64,000 nt of DNA from Ficedula albicollis (GCF_000247815.1 NC_021692.1:1513900-1577899), one strand, 5' to 3'. Positions 31,345-47,449 are shown, numbered from the stretch's first letter. A program made the numbers and translations. Notes: generated by a model from the sequence alone, not told the origin.

Positions 31345-31702
31345 CAGCACGGGGTGAAGGGGCAGCCCCAGCTCAGGGCAGATGGGAAACACCAGCAGCA
31401 GCTTTGGCTCTGGGGGGATTCTGGTGTCCAACACTGCAGGACAGACTCCAGAAAGTCAGAGAATCACAGAAGCCCAGGATGGTTTGGCTTGGAAGGGACC
31501 TTAAGGACCGTCTTGTTCCAGCCCCCTGACACGGGCAGGGATGTCCCCTGAGCCTGGGAGCAGCACCTGCAGCACCCTTGGTCCAAGCTCTGGTGCTGGG
31601 CTCTGGCCAGAAGCTCCTGGGCACCAGGAGGGCTCTACCTGCACCTCCACCTGCACATTCACCTTCCAGCTCCTCTCCCCCCACCCTCCATCCCCCAGCC
31701 AG
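31345..31702. repeat. Recent duplication, copy in intron 8 (358 bp)
   Basis: It runs from CAGCAC-GGGTGAAGGGGCAG to CCCCCAGCCAG. It matches 37661-38017 in the same orientation with two substitutions and one base of C-run length, about 99% identity. It contains a minus-strand CR1 tail at 31441-31610 (AGAATCACAGAAGCCCAGGA, TTGGAAGGGACCTTAAGGAC). Confidence 0.92.
31441..31610 (-). mobile_element. CR1 LINE 3' fragment inside the duplicated segment
   Basis: Reversed CR1 tail AGAATCACAGAAGCCCAGGA followed by GGACCTTAAGGACCGTCTTG and the CCCTGACACGGGCAGGGATG block. Confidence 0.8.
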
Positions 31703-31835
31703 CCAACGCTGCAACCCCCTGAGTCAGCCTGGGAGCAGCACCTCCAGCACCCTGGCCCAAGCTCTGGGGTGGGGCTGTGTCCCAATGGAACTGGGAGCTC
31801 CAGGAGGTGGAGAGGGCTGTGCCAGCCTGTCCTAC

Positions 31836-31944
31836 CTGCTGCACACGATGCCAATGACCACCACAGCGATGAGGAACACCAGCCCTGCTGCCGAGGAGCC
31901 GATGATGAGCGGCAGCTTCTCCTGCACGCTGGTCTGGTACTCAG
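31836..31944 (-). CDS. EPHB2: EPHB2 exon 8 (transmembrane segment)
   Basis: The exon is 109 bp, with acceptor GTGCCAG|CTGAG and donor AGCAG|GTAGGA. It encodes the extracellular stalk AEYQTSVQEK, then the single hydrophobic membrane span beginning LPLIIGSSAAGLVFLIAVVV and ending just before Cys-Ser-Arg on the cytoplasmic side. The small-residue GSSAAG stretch is typical of Eph receptors. Confidence 0.97.
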
Positions 31945-32432
31945 CTGGCACAGGGAGAAAAGGGAACAGGTTACTGTGTGAGGTCATCCAAGTCAGAAGA
32001 TGGCCCTGAGCACAGGCCATGTTTGATTCCTGGCACGGCTTTGGTTTGGGACAGTCAGGACTCCCCTCTGTGTCCCAGAAGGAAGGCTGGATGCAGCTAT
32101 TCCTCTCCAGTCCTGTGGATGCGTGCTCTGTCTCGTCCTTGGCCCCAGGGCCAGAAAACTGGCTTGGCCTGTTTTATTTAGCAGCACAAATTTAAAAAAT
32201 TAAGACATGGCTCTGTGCTTGTCATCATCAGCTGTGCAGGTAGAAAACATCAATTTTGCTTCCTCTACATCCAGCTGAGCAGACAAATCCCCACAACAGA
32301 AAGCTGGGCAGACATTGGGACCTTCTCTGCATGGAACGAGCACCCATGGGACTGACAGCAAGGGGACAGGTGTGTGTCTACCTCCACATGTCTCTAGACC
32401 CTGAATTCCTTGGGAGGCAGCTGCAGACTCAC
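31945..32432 (-). other. EPHB2: EPHB2 intron 7
   Basis: 488 bp between FN3-2 and the membrane-span exon. No repeat or other element recognised. Confidence 0.85.
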
Positions 32433-32595
32433 CTTCAGTCATGGTCTGGAAGTACATCTTGCCGCTGTAGCGGCCATAGCCAGCCACGGTGCGTGCCCGC
32501 ACCTGGAACACGTAGATGGTGCCAGCCTTCAGGTTCTGCACTGCCACCGTGTTGGTGGGGCTCTTCACCGTGGTGGAGTTCAGCTCGCTCAGATC
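32433..32595 (-). CDS. EPHB2: EPHB2 exon 7 (second FN3 domain, C-terminal part)
   Basis: The exon is 163 bp, with acceptor CTGGCAG|GAT and donor GAAG|GTGAGT. It encodes DLSELNSTTVKSPTNTVAVQ, then GTIYVFQVRARTVAGYGRYS and GKMYFQTMTE. It completes the second FN3 domain; the YVFQVRARTVAGYG strand and loop is the FN3 signature. Asn-Ser-Thr is a possible N-glycosylation site. The wording is nearer avian than mammalian EphB2. Confidence 0.97.
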
Positions 32596-33349
32596 CTGCC
32601 AGGAAAACACAGATCCATCATCAGAAAAGCCAGTTCGGAATCAGGAGCTGTGCTTCTGGGAGAAGGGAGGGCAGGGGGCCGGGGTGGAGAGAGCAGCAAG
32701 GTGTGAACAGACAGGTCTGAACAAACAGGGACACAGACTCAGGGTGTGACCATGGATATCCCTGGGCTGTTCACCACCTCTCAGCAAAGGCTCTAAAGAA
32801 GGCAGCAGCTACAAAACTCATGTTGCTTCTCTCAGCCTTGAGGTGGATGGAGATGGGAACTTCTCCCCTCTTCTGTGCCTTTCTCTTGGCACTTTCCTCC
32901 TCCCCCATCCCTTCCTCCTGTGCCTTATCCAGCCTCAGCACTGGCTCTTTGCTCTTCCCCAACTCCCATCTCCCTCTGCCAGGAGGTAAAATCCACCTGA
33001 ACACTGGGTTTGGGCCTCAGGAGAAGTTCTGTTCCCACCCCACTGCCCAGGGCCTCCAGGGATGAGCCACCACAGCTTCTCTGGGCACCAGGGCCTCCCC
33101 ATACCATCCATCCAGCCTTGAACAGAGCTCATTTCATGTCTCAAGCTGTTAGCTGAGCAGTGCTCTGGTGTGGGTGGTGGGAAGAGAGGGCTCTGGCAGG
33201 ATTGTTTCTTCAAGTGCCTGGCCAAACCCAAAGGTGGAAACACTAATGGCAAATCCTTCTGCAGGGAGTGCAGGGGAGCTCCATGTAGGGGCATGGAGGA
33301 ATAGGGAATGGCTTTAGACTGAAAAAGAGCAGGGTTGGATGAGATATTG

Positions 33350-33560
33350 GGAAGAAATTTCTCTCTGTGAGGGTGCTGAGACCCTGGCACAGGGTGCCCA
33401 GAACAGCTGTGGCTGCCCCTGGATCCCTGGCAGTGCCCAAGGCCAGGCTGGAGGGGGCTGGGAGCAGCCTGGGCTATGGAAGGAGTCCCTGCCATGGCAG
33501 GGGTGGAGTGGATGGGCTCTGAGGTCCCTTCCAGCCCAACCACCCTATGATTCTACAAAA
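33350..33560 (+). mobile_element. CR1 LINE 3' fragment
   Basis: GATATTGGGAAGAAATTTCT, CTGTGGCTGCCCCTGGATCC and CTCTGAGGTCCCTTCCAGCC, with terminal CCTATGATTCT. Confidence 0.87.
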
Positions 33561-35419
33561 CACCTGGGAGACCTTCACTACTAACACTATTCAGGAACAC
33601 TGTTCCCTTCCAAAAACTACAATATCTGTTCTATGCATCTGGACCTGGTGCTGAAGGCTCCTGGTTGTCACTGGGGTCTCTGGCAATCAGACTGACAGTG
33701 AAAAAAGCTCAATTACAGATGCACAGAGACCAAGGAAAGATGATCACACAGCAAACTCATGGCCTCATTTGTCTGATCGGGCCCCAGCACTTCCTTGGAC
33801 CTTTCCCAGGCAGGCAAGGAGAGAAATAGGTCAGGAAATGTTTACAGTTTTAGAGCTCAAGGGCTTGGATGAATCCTCCCAGGCCCTTGGAGGGCACTAA
33901 CAACACAGTTGTTTTAAAACCATTTGTCCAACTCTTTTGGAGAACCTCATCCCTGCTCCTGGAGGGCTTTAAATGGAATGTAATGGCCAGGCCTACAAGG
34001 TATTTGATAGCCTGGGAAATTGATGTCTGCTTGGCTGAGGAAGGTGTGCCTGTGATGTGCTCTCCTTTAAATCACAAGGAAAAACCATTTACACCTCCCC
34101 ACCCTCCCTTATCAAACCTGTTCTTTCTCCTTGGCATCACCTCTCCAGAACCTGCACATTCACCTCAGACATTCTCCCCTTTCACCTCTCTGGCCTCCTC
34201 CAGCAGGCCAAGTGCATCCCAGGTGGTTTAAAGCCCAAGTTCAAGCAGAGGTTTGTGGTGTTAGGGTGTTGGTTTTTTTTGTTTTTTTTTCCCTGCTGAT
34301 TTTGTTCTGAGTTTGGAAATCCTAATTCAAAATAACACACTAGTTTGATTTTGAGTCCTCATCTGGTTCCCCTTCCCACGAGTCAAACTGAAGCTGAAAC
34401 CAGAGTCTGGTTAACAAAGAATCTCTTGAAGCATAGATAGGCTGCGAGACACCCAAAGGATTTACAAAAATCGGTTCTAAAAAGTCACATTTAAAAAAAA
34501 AAAATTGAGAGCAAAAAAGCCAAGGAAAAAAAGCCAACTGAGTGAATTTGGCAGAGATCCCCTGAGCCTGCACAGTGGCATCTGCCATGGCCCTGGGGGC
34601 CAACACAGCAGGGCACAGCCATGCCAGGGCTGGGTACCAAACCATCACAGCTGCATTTTGGGATGCCCAGGGGTGGGAGCAGGGTCCTGCCAGCCCCACT
34701 GGGGCTGCTCTGGGGCACCCACAGCACCTGGACCCTCACAGGGACCCAGCACTTGTGGGGATGTAACAGGGTGGTGTTTGCACCACTTCATTAGTGGTTA
34801 GTCTGAAATTTCTTCTGTCTTCACTCAGAGCCAGGATTAAAAAATACATGAAGGAAACTAATTTTCTTGTGTTTGGGCTTGGTTGCTTATTAAATCTTAT
34901 TTAAAGTACAGAGAGTTTTACAACACTACTAGCCACCAGCTAGAAGTGAGCAAAATGGAGATGAATCCAGCTGGTTACAAGGTCTGTTAAAGCTAAACAG
35001 TCCAATACAGAATTAACACCTAGATTATTTATACTTTTGACCCAATAACCAAACTCCCATGTCCCTCAGTGCAGCACTAACTGTCCAAGCAAAAACTACT
35101 GCCTGAAAGCATGAAGAAGAAGATGAACACCAGAAAAGACAAACCCTAAATCTTCCATCTTGTCCCATACCTATTACTGTATTATAAAAACCCCAAATTC
35201 AAAACCCTTCACCATGTGAAATCACACACTTCTATTTAACTACACACCACTGATTTTAACTCCATCACCCAAATTTGGAAGCATTTTCCAAGGCCTCAGG
35301 TCAAAAGCAGTGTTCTCCTGGGGGTCAGAAAGCACAGAAAGGTCAAAAATCCCAATTTCTGGGATCCAACGTGGGGACAACCCAAGAACATTTGTGCTCC
35401 CAGCTCGGGGTCCCATCAA

Positions 35420-35600
35420 GTGGGACAAGGGGAAATGGCCTCAAGTTGTGCCAAGGGATGTGCAAGTTAGATATAAGGAAACATTTCTTCATTAGAAGGG
35501 TTTTCAGGTATTGGCACAGGCTGCCCAGGGCAGTGCTGGAATCCCCATCCCTGCAAGAGTTCAGAAAATGAGATTTTGCTGCACTTGGCAATATGGCTTG
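35420..35600 (+). mobile_element. CR1 LINE fragment
   Basis: TGGCCTCAAGTTGTGCCAAG, AGGAAACATTTCTTCATTAG and GGCACAGGCTGCCCAGGGCA. The terminal octamer repeat is not seen. Confidence 0.78.
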
Positions 35601-36391
35601 GTGGGCATCGGGGTGTTGGGTGAAACTTGGACTGACTGATCTTGGAGAGATTCTCCAGCTTTAATTATTCTGAGTGTTTGAATGCCTCTCCCAAACCGAG
35701 TCCTGGGCAGGGACTGGGACTGCAGGCAGGCTACCCCAGGGCTCCCTGGCAGGGTTTCCTCCCCGTCTCCTTGAACTCCCAGTTTTACTGGGACAGAGCC
35801 CCCTCCCAGGGTGTTGGAGTCAGCGAGTCAGGGGTCCTTCTGAATTCTTCAAAGAGAAATCAGAGTGCAGGGATTAGAATTAAAGCCTTTAAAGAAATTC
35901 AAGTATATTAAGCCACTCACACATAACGTAAATGTTTAAGTAGAAGTTAGTAAGTTTTAGTATGAGCTGTAATGCTTTTATTAAGTGAAAAGTTTAGATT
36001 CCACAGTAGCAGTACAAGTTCTACTGAAGGTTGAAAAACATGCTATTGTTTCCAGTAGAGGCTCCAGGACCATAGTTGTAGACAGTACATAAACATAATA
36101 GAGCTATAGCAAAAATATTGCTTACATTTTTCAAACAAAACAAAATAAGTTGCATGTGTAGTTTATATGTAGCCGGGCGTACTAAGAAACTAAAATTCTA
36201 GTAAGTTAAAAAGCAGCAGTCCGAGCTTGTGTCCTTACTTGTCAGAAAAATCCCATATAAGAGTATGTGTTAGAGAAAGTTGATAGTTTCAGCCTTTGGC
36301 TTTTGCCAAAGCTTTTAACCATCTTCTTATGGCCACTGCTTCTTGCCATTGCTTTTTACTATTGCCTTTTAAATCTAATGCACTTTGTAAT

Positions 36392-37529
<1,138 letters not shown>

Positions 37530-37660
37530 GTAATAAATAATACTTTTAGGAACTATTAGCTGCTTTGCTTATTTAAAATACCCCGACAAAGTAAAATCCA
37601 AAAGCTCCAGAGTTAGTGCCTTAGAGCACCAGATGTCATAATCCTCGCACAGGGTTTGGG

Positions 37661-38017
37661 CAGCACTGGGTGAAGGGGCAGCCCCAGCTCAGGGCAGATG
37701 GGAAACACCAGCAGCAGCTTTGGCTCCGGGGGGATTCTGGTGTCCAACACTGCAGGACAGACTCCAGAAAGTCAGAGAATCACAGAAGCCCAGGATGGTT
37801 TGGCTTGGAAGGGACCTTAAGGACCGTCTTGTTCCAGCCCCCTGACACGGGCAGGGATGTCCCCTGAGCCTGGGAGCAGCACCTGCAGCACCCTTGGTCC
37901 AAGCTCTGGTGCTGGGCTCTGGCCAGAAGCTCCTGGGCACCAGGAGGGCTCTACCTGCACCTCCACCTGCACATTCACCTTCCAGCTCCTCTCCCCCACC
38001 CTCCATCCCCCAGCCAG
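37661..38017. repeat. Recent duplication, copy in intron 6 (357 bp)
   Basis: Second copy of the segment at 31345-31702, same orientation, 6.3 kb away, 33 bp past the end of LTR B copy 1. It includes the minus-strand CR1 tail (about 37757-37925). Confidence 0.92.
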
Positions 38018-38099
38018 GCCCCTCTCCAGCACTGCCTGCACACATCAAAGGGCTCCTTCCCCCTCTGAGATCTTGCACTGCTGACCAAACTGGGCTGAA

Positions 38100-38700
38100 T
38101 GTCTTCAAACAATTACAAAATGGGCGACTCTGAGCATCATCAAACCCAATTATTTTGCATAATGAGGAGGGTTAATTACTCTTTGACACTGCAGTGGGTC
38201 TCCAGTTCTCACACTCTGGGAGGAGTTTGGCAACTTTGGATAAAAACTGCTACACCCTTTCTAAATGAAGACAAGACTTTTTTAATAAGACAAACGTTGG
38301 CAGGTGCCTCTTGGAAGTGAAAAAAAAAACCATTAAGGCGAGGGCTGCAGAGAGCAGCCACGTCAGGCAGTGTTTGTGCAACAATCTGTGCAGATCTGCT
38401 CCAACTCCACCAGAAAGAAACTCATAATGCTGCCTTTGTACAGACACTTTTAATGGCATCTAAGAATAGCAGTGTTATAAATAATCTGTGAAAGGAAAAC
38501 AAAAATACACCTTTGGTTTCAGGTATTGTGTTGACTGTTGACTGTAAAATAAATGCTTCTATTTTTTAATTTAATTTTTATGTCTTTATATAGAAGAGAA
38601 TCTTTTAAAAATGAAGAGCCAAGGTGCTTTTTATACACAATGTGTATGCTGCTACTCTTCATTTGAGCTGTTTTCATGAAAATATAACATAATTTTCTGC
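38100..38700. promoter_or_regulatory. AT-rich repeat-free block, possible conserved non-coding element
   Basis: No repeat family was recognised, and AT content is high compared with the intron. It carries an octamer-like ATTTTGCATAAT (38152-38163) and a homeodomain core TAATTA (38172-38177) close together. This is only a candidate; conservation cannot be tested here. Confidence 0.25.
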
Positions 38701-39124
38701 TAGGGGAAGAGAAAATTCCACCAGAAACACCTTAACCAGCTCCAGAGATCTTTGCTGAGCATTCAGAAGCACATGGGACAGTTTGTAATGAAATATTTGG
38801 AAGGAAATCACCTCTGCACAGACTGGCAGTGGAGTGAGAACACACCTGGGACGTGTCACACAGCACATCCAGCTGCTGGATTGATGGGAAGCAGGGGAAG
38901 AGCACGGCACAGCCCAAGCCCTGCATTTTGGGATTGTTCCCAGGGATCCAATAAATGGCTTTTGATTGCAGAACTCAGCACTGCAATGGCTGGACTGAGC
39001 TGGACTCAGCTGTGCCCAGCAGCAGAGCAGGATCCAGGGTCCCTGAGCACATACAAACATCAGGGCTGGGAGAAACAAACCAAGAACCAGCATAAAAAAA
39101 AGATTCCCTGGGGCTCAAACGACT

Positions 39125-39440
39125 CTGTCCTGTTCTGCTGAGATCCCTCTGCAGGGCTGCCCCCAGTTCTGGGGCCCCAGCACAAAAAGGACATGGAGCT
39201 GCTTCCCACTGCCAGAGGGCAGGGATGGATGGGATGCTGGGCAGGAATTGTTGCCTGGGAGGGTGGGGATGCCCTGGCTCAGGCTGCCCACAGCAGCTGT
39301 GGATCCCTGGAAGTGCCCAAGGCCAGGCTGGACAGGGCTTGGAGCAGCCTGGGAAAGTGGAAGGTGTCCCTGCCCATGGCAGGGGGGGCACTGAATGAGC
39401 TTTAAGGTCCCTTCTGACCCAAACCAATCTGGGATGTTTC
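39125..39440 (+). mobile_element. CR1 LINE 3' fragment
   Basis: About 315 bp: AGATCCCTCTGCAGGGCTGC, GGCAGGAATTGTTGCCTGGG, GAGCTTTAAGGTCCCTTCTG and a final CAATCTGGGATG. Confidence 0.87.
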
Positions 39441-39549
39441 CACGGTGCTCTGAAATACCAGCACAGGGAGAAGTTCAGCCCAGCTCTGCCCTCTGTGCCA
39501 GGTTTAGTGCCCCATGAACAGCACTGCCACTTGTCCCCATTCCCAGGGG

Positions 39550-39696
39550 CACTGAATATTGAATATTCTCAGTTGGAAGAGACCCACGAGGATCATCAAG
39601 TCCAGCTCTTAAGTAAATGGCCCACACAGGGATTGAACACAACCTCAGTGATATCAGCACCACGCTCCAACCAACTGAGCTAATCTCAGCTAATCT
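39550..39696 (-). mobile_element. tRNA-Ile-derived SINE (TguSINE1-like)
   Basis: Read on the minus strand it starts with a tRNA-Ile-like head: A box TAGCTCAGTTGG, then GAGCGTGGTGCTGATATCAC and a B box GTTCAATCC. It continues with AGAGCTGGACTTGATGATCC and a CR1-like tail GGTCTCTTCCAACTGAG. This layout matches the tRNA-Ile/CR1 SINE described in zebra finch (TguSINE1) and supports a passerine source. It is a mobile element, not a functional tRNA gene. Confidence 0.75.
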
Positions 39697-40372
39697 CATG
39701 CTGCTCCTAACTCTGACAATGGATGAGGTGTGGCTGCCTGCAAAGACTGGCCACCAACAGCAGCACCATTTTTAAGACAAAAATTCCTTTTATTTACAGC
39801 CTCCCTCAGAAAACGGAGGAGAGGGAAGAAAGAAAGGGAGTGAGAGACTAAGAGGAGAATGTACTCCCTGAGATCTTCTGCCTCTACACGGAGGGTCCAC
39901 AGGGAAAGGACCCCTCTTTGCTTCCCAGATCTGTCTTGTTATCTACTCATCCATCTTGCCACATACTCTGGGATCATTTCCAAGGGTCAAAATAAATGGC
40001 TGTGATTTATGCAATATAGGTCAGGACCTATTTAACAGCTTACAAAGGAGCCCCCCCCTCCTCCCCATTCTCCCTCTGGCTCTTGGTGATGAGAAAATAG
40101 GTCACAGGCAGGCAGTGGGGGGGATTAATCATTTCTTCCGGCAACTGCTGGGAAAAATATTTTCAGTTCCATTTAATCATAAAGCTTTTTAATTAGCTAG
40201 TTTGCAATTTATGATGTATAGTTTATAAGCTCTTGTGCAAGGGGGCAGATTCCTGGAAAGAGAAGTCTCCTGCTCCCCATCTCCCCTGGGCTGCACAGAT
40301 GAAGTTCAGCCTGGCAGGGACCAGGGACCAACCTTCACGTGGTGCTCAGGTCTCTGAGCTGCCACTGGTGGC

Positions 40373-41471
<1,099 letters not shown>

Positions 41472-42109
41472 CTGGAGCCCCAGAGAACCTCCACGGGATG
41501 GACACCCTGAAATCAGACTGAAACCCCTCTGCTTGCCTGGACAGGGAGGTTATGGAAGGAGCAGGTTCCTCAGGGATGAAAGAGCCAAAGCTGTGGGACC
41601 CCTTCACACCTGACCCTCCATGGGAGCAGGGGACACCTCCTCCCTGTACAACATCTGGGCTCAGGATGCTGCAGAGATGCCAAACTCACCTTTGGTGTGA
41701 ATGCAGCCATGGACAGCACTCCAGAAAATCTCCAAGACTGGACATCCACTGAGTATGCTCCAGCCTGGGACTGGATGCTCCCTGTCATTCCCATTTCCTA
41801 CTGAAGCCCCAGTACATGAAAAAAAATACATCCTGGAGCTTGGCTACCCTGCTCTCCCTGCAATGAGTCCACTTGCCACCAGTTCTGTGGAGGTGACAGG
41901 AGAAGCTCCTGAATGACCAGTGGATTTTCTACACTTGGGCCACTGGAACCATCACTGGACCCCAAGGACTGATGGCCAGTGTCACCCATGTGACCAAATG
42001 CAGCAAGAGAAATCTCCTACTGACCAATCACTGTATGCCCTTAAGTGAAGCTCTGCACCCCCTCCTCTCCCCAAAAGCTGTGGCTGACCCTGCCAAGGTC
42101 CCTCAGTAC

Positions 42110-42234
42110 CTTCTCATAATACTGCAGCTCATAGTCCAGGATGACTCCATTGGGCTGGTCAGGCTGGGACCACGAGAGGGTGATGCTGTCCACAGTACGG
42201 CTCACCTGGTGCATGATGGACACAGCAGAAGGGG
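42110..42234 (-). CDS. EPHB2: EPHB2 exon 6 (second FN3 domain, N-terminal part)
   Basis: The exon is 125 bp, with acceptor TTCCAG|CCCC and donor GAGAAG|GTACTG. The donor lacks the usual A at +3 and is the weakest-looking of the set. It encodes APSAVSIMHQVSRTVDSITL, then SWSQPDQPNGVILDYELQYY and Glu-Lys. The segment contains the Trp core of the FN3 domain. It is isolated between a 9.5-kb and a 20-kb intron. Confidence 0.97.
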
Positions 42235-42684
42235 CTGGAAGAGAAACAGAGAGTGGGACAGTCAGACACCTGCACAGGTAGGACCCTCACCCTGTTCAGA
42301 GCTTTGGAATTCACTTCCTGCACTGGGAGAGCTGCCCAGGGGTCAGGAGATCCTGGATTTTGCAGTTTGCAGGAAGCAATGGGGGGAGAAAAAAATGGTT
42401 CTGCTGAATTGGTAGTTAGAAAACAGAGGACAGTATGTCAAGCAGGAAAATGCAAAAGGAGCAGGTACAGCATTGTTCCACCAGGAAAAGCCCCACCAGC
42501 CCCATCCCATGCACTCCTCCCCGCGGTGCTTTTCACTCTTCCATTTGCATGGAGCAGCTTCCCAAGGCTCAGGCAGGCTGGGCTGTGAGCTGCACATGCC
42601 AATGAGGGGAGGTGCATCCAGCAGCCTGAGCAGGCAGCACAAAGCTGACCTGACACGCTGACAATGGGGAGCTGCCTGCACACG

Positions 42685-44020
<1,336 letters not shown>

Positions 44021-44269
44021 ACAGCCCAGGGAGCTGCCATGTGGGCACGGCCAGGTGGGCACCATGCAGGCCTGGCCGTGCCACGAGCTGCCCAAGGATC
44101 TGTGCTGACAAGCCCATGGGGCAGGGAGCAGAGTGTGGAGCTGCTGGGAAACTCTGAGCAGCCCTGGCCCAGTGTGCTGGGCAGGTGAGCCAACAGCCTG
44201 GGGTGATTTCAGTCCTGGAAACTCATCAGTCTGCAGCTGCCATCTCTGCTCTGTGACAGGGACAGCACC

Positions 44270-44505
44270 CAGGGAATGGCTGGAGCACTGCCAGGGAGGG
44301 TCAGGTTGGTTATCAGGAAAGGTTCTTCCCCAGAGGGTGCTGGCACTGCCCAAGCTCCCCAGAGAATGGGCACAGCCCCAGGGCTGCCAGAGCTCCAGGA
44401 GCAGTCAGACAGGGTGGGATTGTTGGGGTGTCTGTGCAGGGCCAGCAGTGGGACTGGATGATCCCTGTGGGTCCATTCCAAGTTGGGATATTCTCTGATT
44501 CCAGG
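44270..44505 (+). mobile_element. CR1 LINE 3' fragment
   Basis: GGGTCAGGTTGGTTATCAGG, AGGTTCTTCCCCAGAGGGTG and GGACTGGATGATCCCTGTGG, ending ATATTCTCTGATTCC. Confidence 0.85.
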
Positions 44506-45298
44506 GGTTCACGGCAGAGCAGCCAACACCCACCTGCCCTGGCTGCAGGGCTGACCCCCATGGGTGCCTGTGCTCCTGCTGCCCCCACATCCCAGAGCAG
44601 TGTCTGTGCCCTCCCTCTGTGCCAGCACATCCACATCAGTGCAGGGCCAGCCCACAGCACCCCTAGTGCCAGACCAGCCCTGCAGAGCCCAGGCTGCAGT
44701 GGAGGTTAGCCCTGGCACATCTGTGAGCACAGCACCGCTGCAGCAGCCCCAGGGCGCAGGGGAGGCCTCAGGGGTGGCACAGGACTGCAGCGGGAGCATG
44801 AAAGCTTCCCCATCACTTGCATGCCAGGCCAAATGGGTGCAGAGAGCTTTGCACTCAGATGGGCTTTTCCCAAGTCCAGCCCTTACAATATTTCATGGAA
44901 GAACAACTCATTTGATAGCTCAGAGGAACAGCCTGGAGGAGCAGCACCCGAAGGAAGGCACCCTCACCCAGCTCCAGGCTGGCTCCCCTTGGCATCAGGG
45001 GCGCTGCCAGGAGCTGTGCCAGCTGGGACTGCAGTGGTGAGCGTGGCCTCAGCATGTTCCTGCACATCACAATGAATTACCACTGAGCAACTCCTCTCCA
45101 ACACACCAACAAAAGCCATTTTCCTGATCCACTGTCTGCCTCTTCACTGCTGCTTCTCTGACTCAGAGCACTGCAGCTCCCAGGGTGCTCAATGCCTGGG
45201 TGCCAGGGGGCTGGGCTGGGCTGGGGTAACACTACACTGCTGCACCATTTTCCTTCACCTGCCTGGGTTTCCCCACTCCTGAAGGGAGGTGTGATGCA

Positions 45299-45425
45299 GA
45301 TCAGCCTCAGCAGTGTTGTTGAGCTCTAGTTTTGTCCAGAACAGAACTAGAAGGATAGCAGAGATAGATCAGCCTCAGCAGTGTTGTTGAGCTCTAGTTT
45401 TGTCCAGAACAGAACCAGAAGGACA
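45299..45425. repeat. Tandem duplication, 68-bp unit, two copies
   Basis: GATCAGCCTCAGCAGTGTTG at 45299 recurs at 45367. The second copy runs on into a CR1 fragment. Confidence 0.85.
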
Positions 45426-45434
45426 GCAGAGAAC

Positions 45435-45575
45435 TTCCATCCCTGGAAGTGTCCCAGGTCAGGCTGGATGGGCCTTGGAGGAACCCGGTCTGGTGGAAGG
45501 TGTCCCTGCCCCTGGCAGAGGGTGGGATGGGATCTTTAAGGGCCTTTCCCACCCAAACCATCCCATGATTCCAAC
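45435..45575 (+). mobile_element. CR1 LINE 3' fragment
   Basis: CCATCCCTGGAAGTGTCCCA, GGTGTCCCTGCCCCTGGCAG and a tail CCATCCCATGATTCC. Confidence 0.8.
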
Positions 45576-47449
45576 AGACCCTGAGACCAGCCTTCCATCC
45601 ATCTCTGCTTAAGCAAAGCCCCATTACCAACAGCCTGAAACCCTCTGTGTCACCTCAGCCCTCCCCTTGCTCTGTGGCACTGCTCCTCTCCCACCCTGAC
45701 ATCCCCATCCCACTGCTTCAGGCCACATCTTTCCAAACTCCTGGGAACAGTTTCTCCCTGGCAGGAAGATAAAACACAGGTAATGTTTCTGGAGCCTGTC
45801 AGCTCTTGCCAGAGCTCGCTGCTTCCTTGTCGACACGGATTCCGTAGGACAGCTGTGATTTCCAAGACAAACATCTCTGTCTCTGGGGACAAGGCTGGGA
45901 AGGGAGATGTGACGGTGCTGCAGATGCCCTGAGGCAGGGATGGCACTGGATGAGGGGAGCACGCAGCCTGTGGTGTCTCTGCCACCTGCTCTGGGAACTG
46001 ATCCCACATTCGCACACTGAGCTTCTCCAGGACAGGGATCCTGTACAGCCAGAGCTGTCCCACACCACCAGGATGTGGAAACATCCCATGGTTCAGGCAC
46101 AGGGTCAGTGCCTTGCAGCTGGAGAAGCTCCTCAGCTCCAGGTTCCTCCTGGCAGGAGTGAGCTCTCTGGGATGTTCTCCCTCCAGCTCTACACACTGCA
46201 GCCCAGCCTGGGAGCACAGCACTCCTCCAGCATCTCCTGCCCCTCCCTGGGGAGATGAACAAGACAGCAGCTACAGCAGGACCTGAGTGACTCATGTGAA
46301 CCTGCCCTGCTCTGGCTCAGCAAAAGATCCAAATGGATGAGGCTGGGCTCATCTAACGAGCTTAATGAGACAAATGTGCTGCATGGTGGGAGGAGGCAGC
46401 TGAGATGAAGGACTACAGCAGCCTCAGCCCTTTCCCGCACCTGGGGCAGGGGAGTGGTTGTGGAAGGGCAGGAGCCTCCCCACTGCATGTCCTCAGTACT
46501 GCTCCTCTTATCACAGACACCAGGGCAGTGCAGGAATGAAATCACAGGAAGGCCCAGGGCAGCAGCGATCTCTGGGTGTTTCTGCTCCCACAGGCTGGCA
46601 GAGTAATTTTAAAATCTGATCATTTTGCTCAGGACTCAGATGAGACCTAGTGAATCTGATCCCCTGGATGGGGCTCCCCCAGGCTCTCTGAGCAGCAGCC
46701 CCCAGCTGCCTTGCTCTTGTGGGGCAAGGAACTTCCCCTCGCATTCCACTGGGATTTTGCTGGCTGTGTCTTGTGGATGTTTCCACTGTTCTCTCCCTCC
46801 TCCTCTGCAGGCTGCCCAGACCCAGCTCTCAGCTGCCCTCACCTCTCATGCTCCAGCCCCAGGTTAACTCCATTGTCCTGCTGGACCTGCTCCAGTTTGT
46901 CCGTGGCTGGGAGCCCCAGATGAGGCCCCCAGACTGCTGAGCAGATGGAAGCAATCCCCCTCCTGGGTTTTTGCTAACAGAGCACAGCACTCTGCAATGC
47001 CACAAAACACGGTCCCTGTCACACCCTGCACGCCAGGTGAGAGCCTGGGGTGCACAGAGAGGCTCCCAGTCCTGGGAATCAGGGCTGGGCTGGCACTGGC
47101 TGTCTGGGCTTGGAAGCAGTGTAGGGCAGCCAGCCAGACCTCAGAGTGACTTTGCTGGGTGCAGTCAGCAGGAACAGCTTCAGCTGGATCCTGACACAAT
47201 GGCCAGGCAGCTGACTGTGCCCTGTGATGCACACGGGAGATCAGATAGGCAGAGTCCCCACTCTCAGAGCCTTGATCACCCTGGGATGTCACCATGGAGG
47301 TGTGAACAGAGGTGGATTTATCCCCATGGGGTCTCCAGGGGCAGGTGTGTCCCAACAGGGCAGAAAACAAACAGACCTGCCTTCATTCCACAGCTGATGG
47401 AAACACTGCTTCTGACTGAATCCCTTAAGCCTCAATGTCATTTGATTTC

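Larger units (their letters stand above)
31248..31835 (-). other. EPHB2: EPHB2 intron 8
   Basis: 588 bp. Most of it (31345-31702) is the source or copy of a segment found again at 37661-38017 in intron 6. Confidence 0.88.

Noticed and set aside
39550..39696. Functional tRNA-Ile gene
   Set aside because: The head is diverged, lacks an intact acceptor stem, and continues directly into a CR1-like tail, so it is a SINE.
45624..46295. Minus-strand frames of 190-223 codons in intron 5
   Set aside because: Two overlapping frames of similar length with low-complexity composition and no known motif. They are probably chance frames in GC-rich intron DNA.
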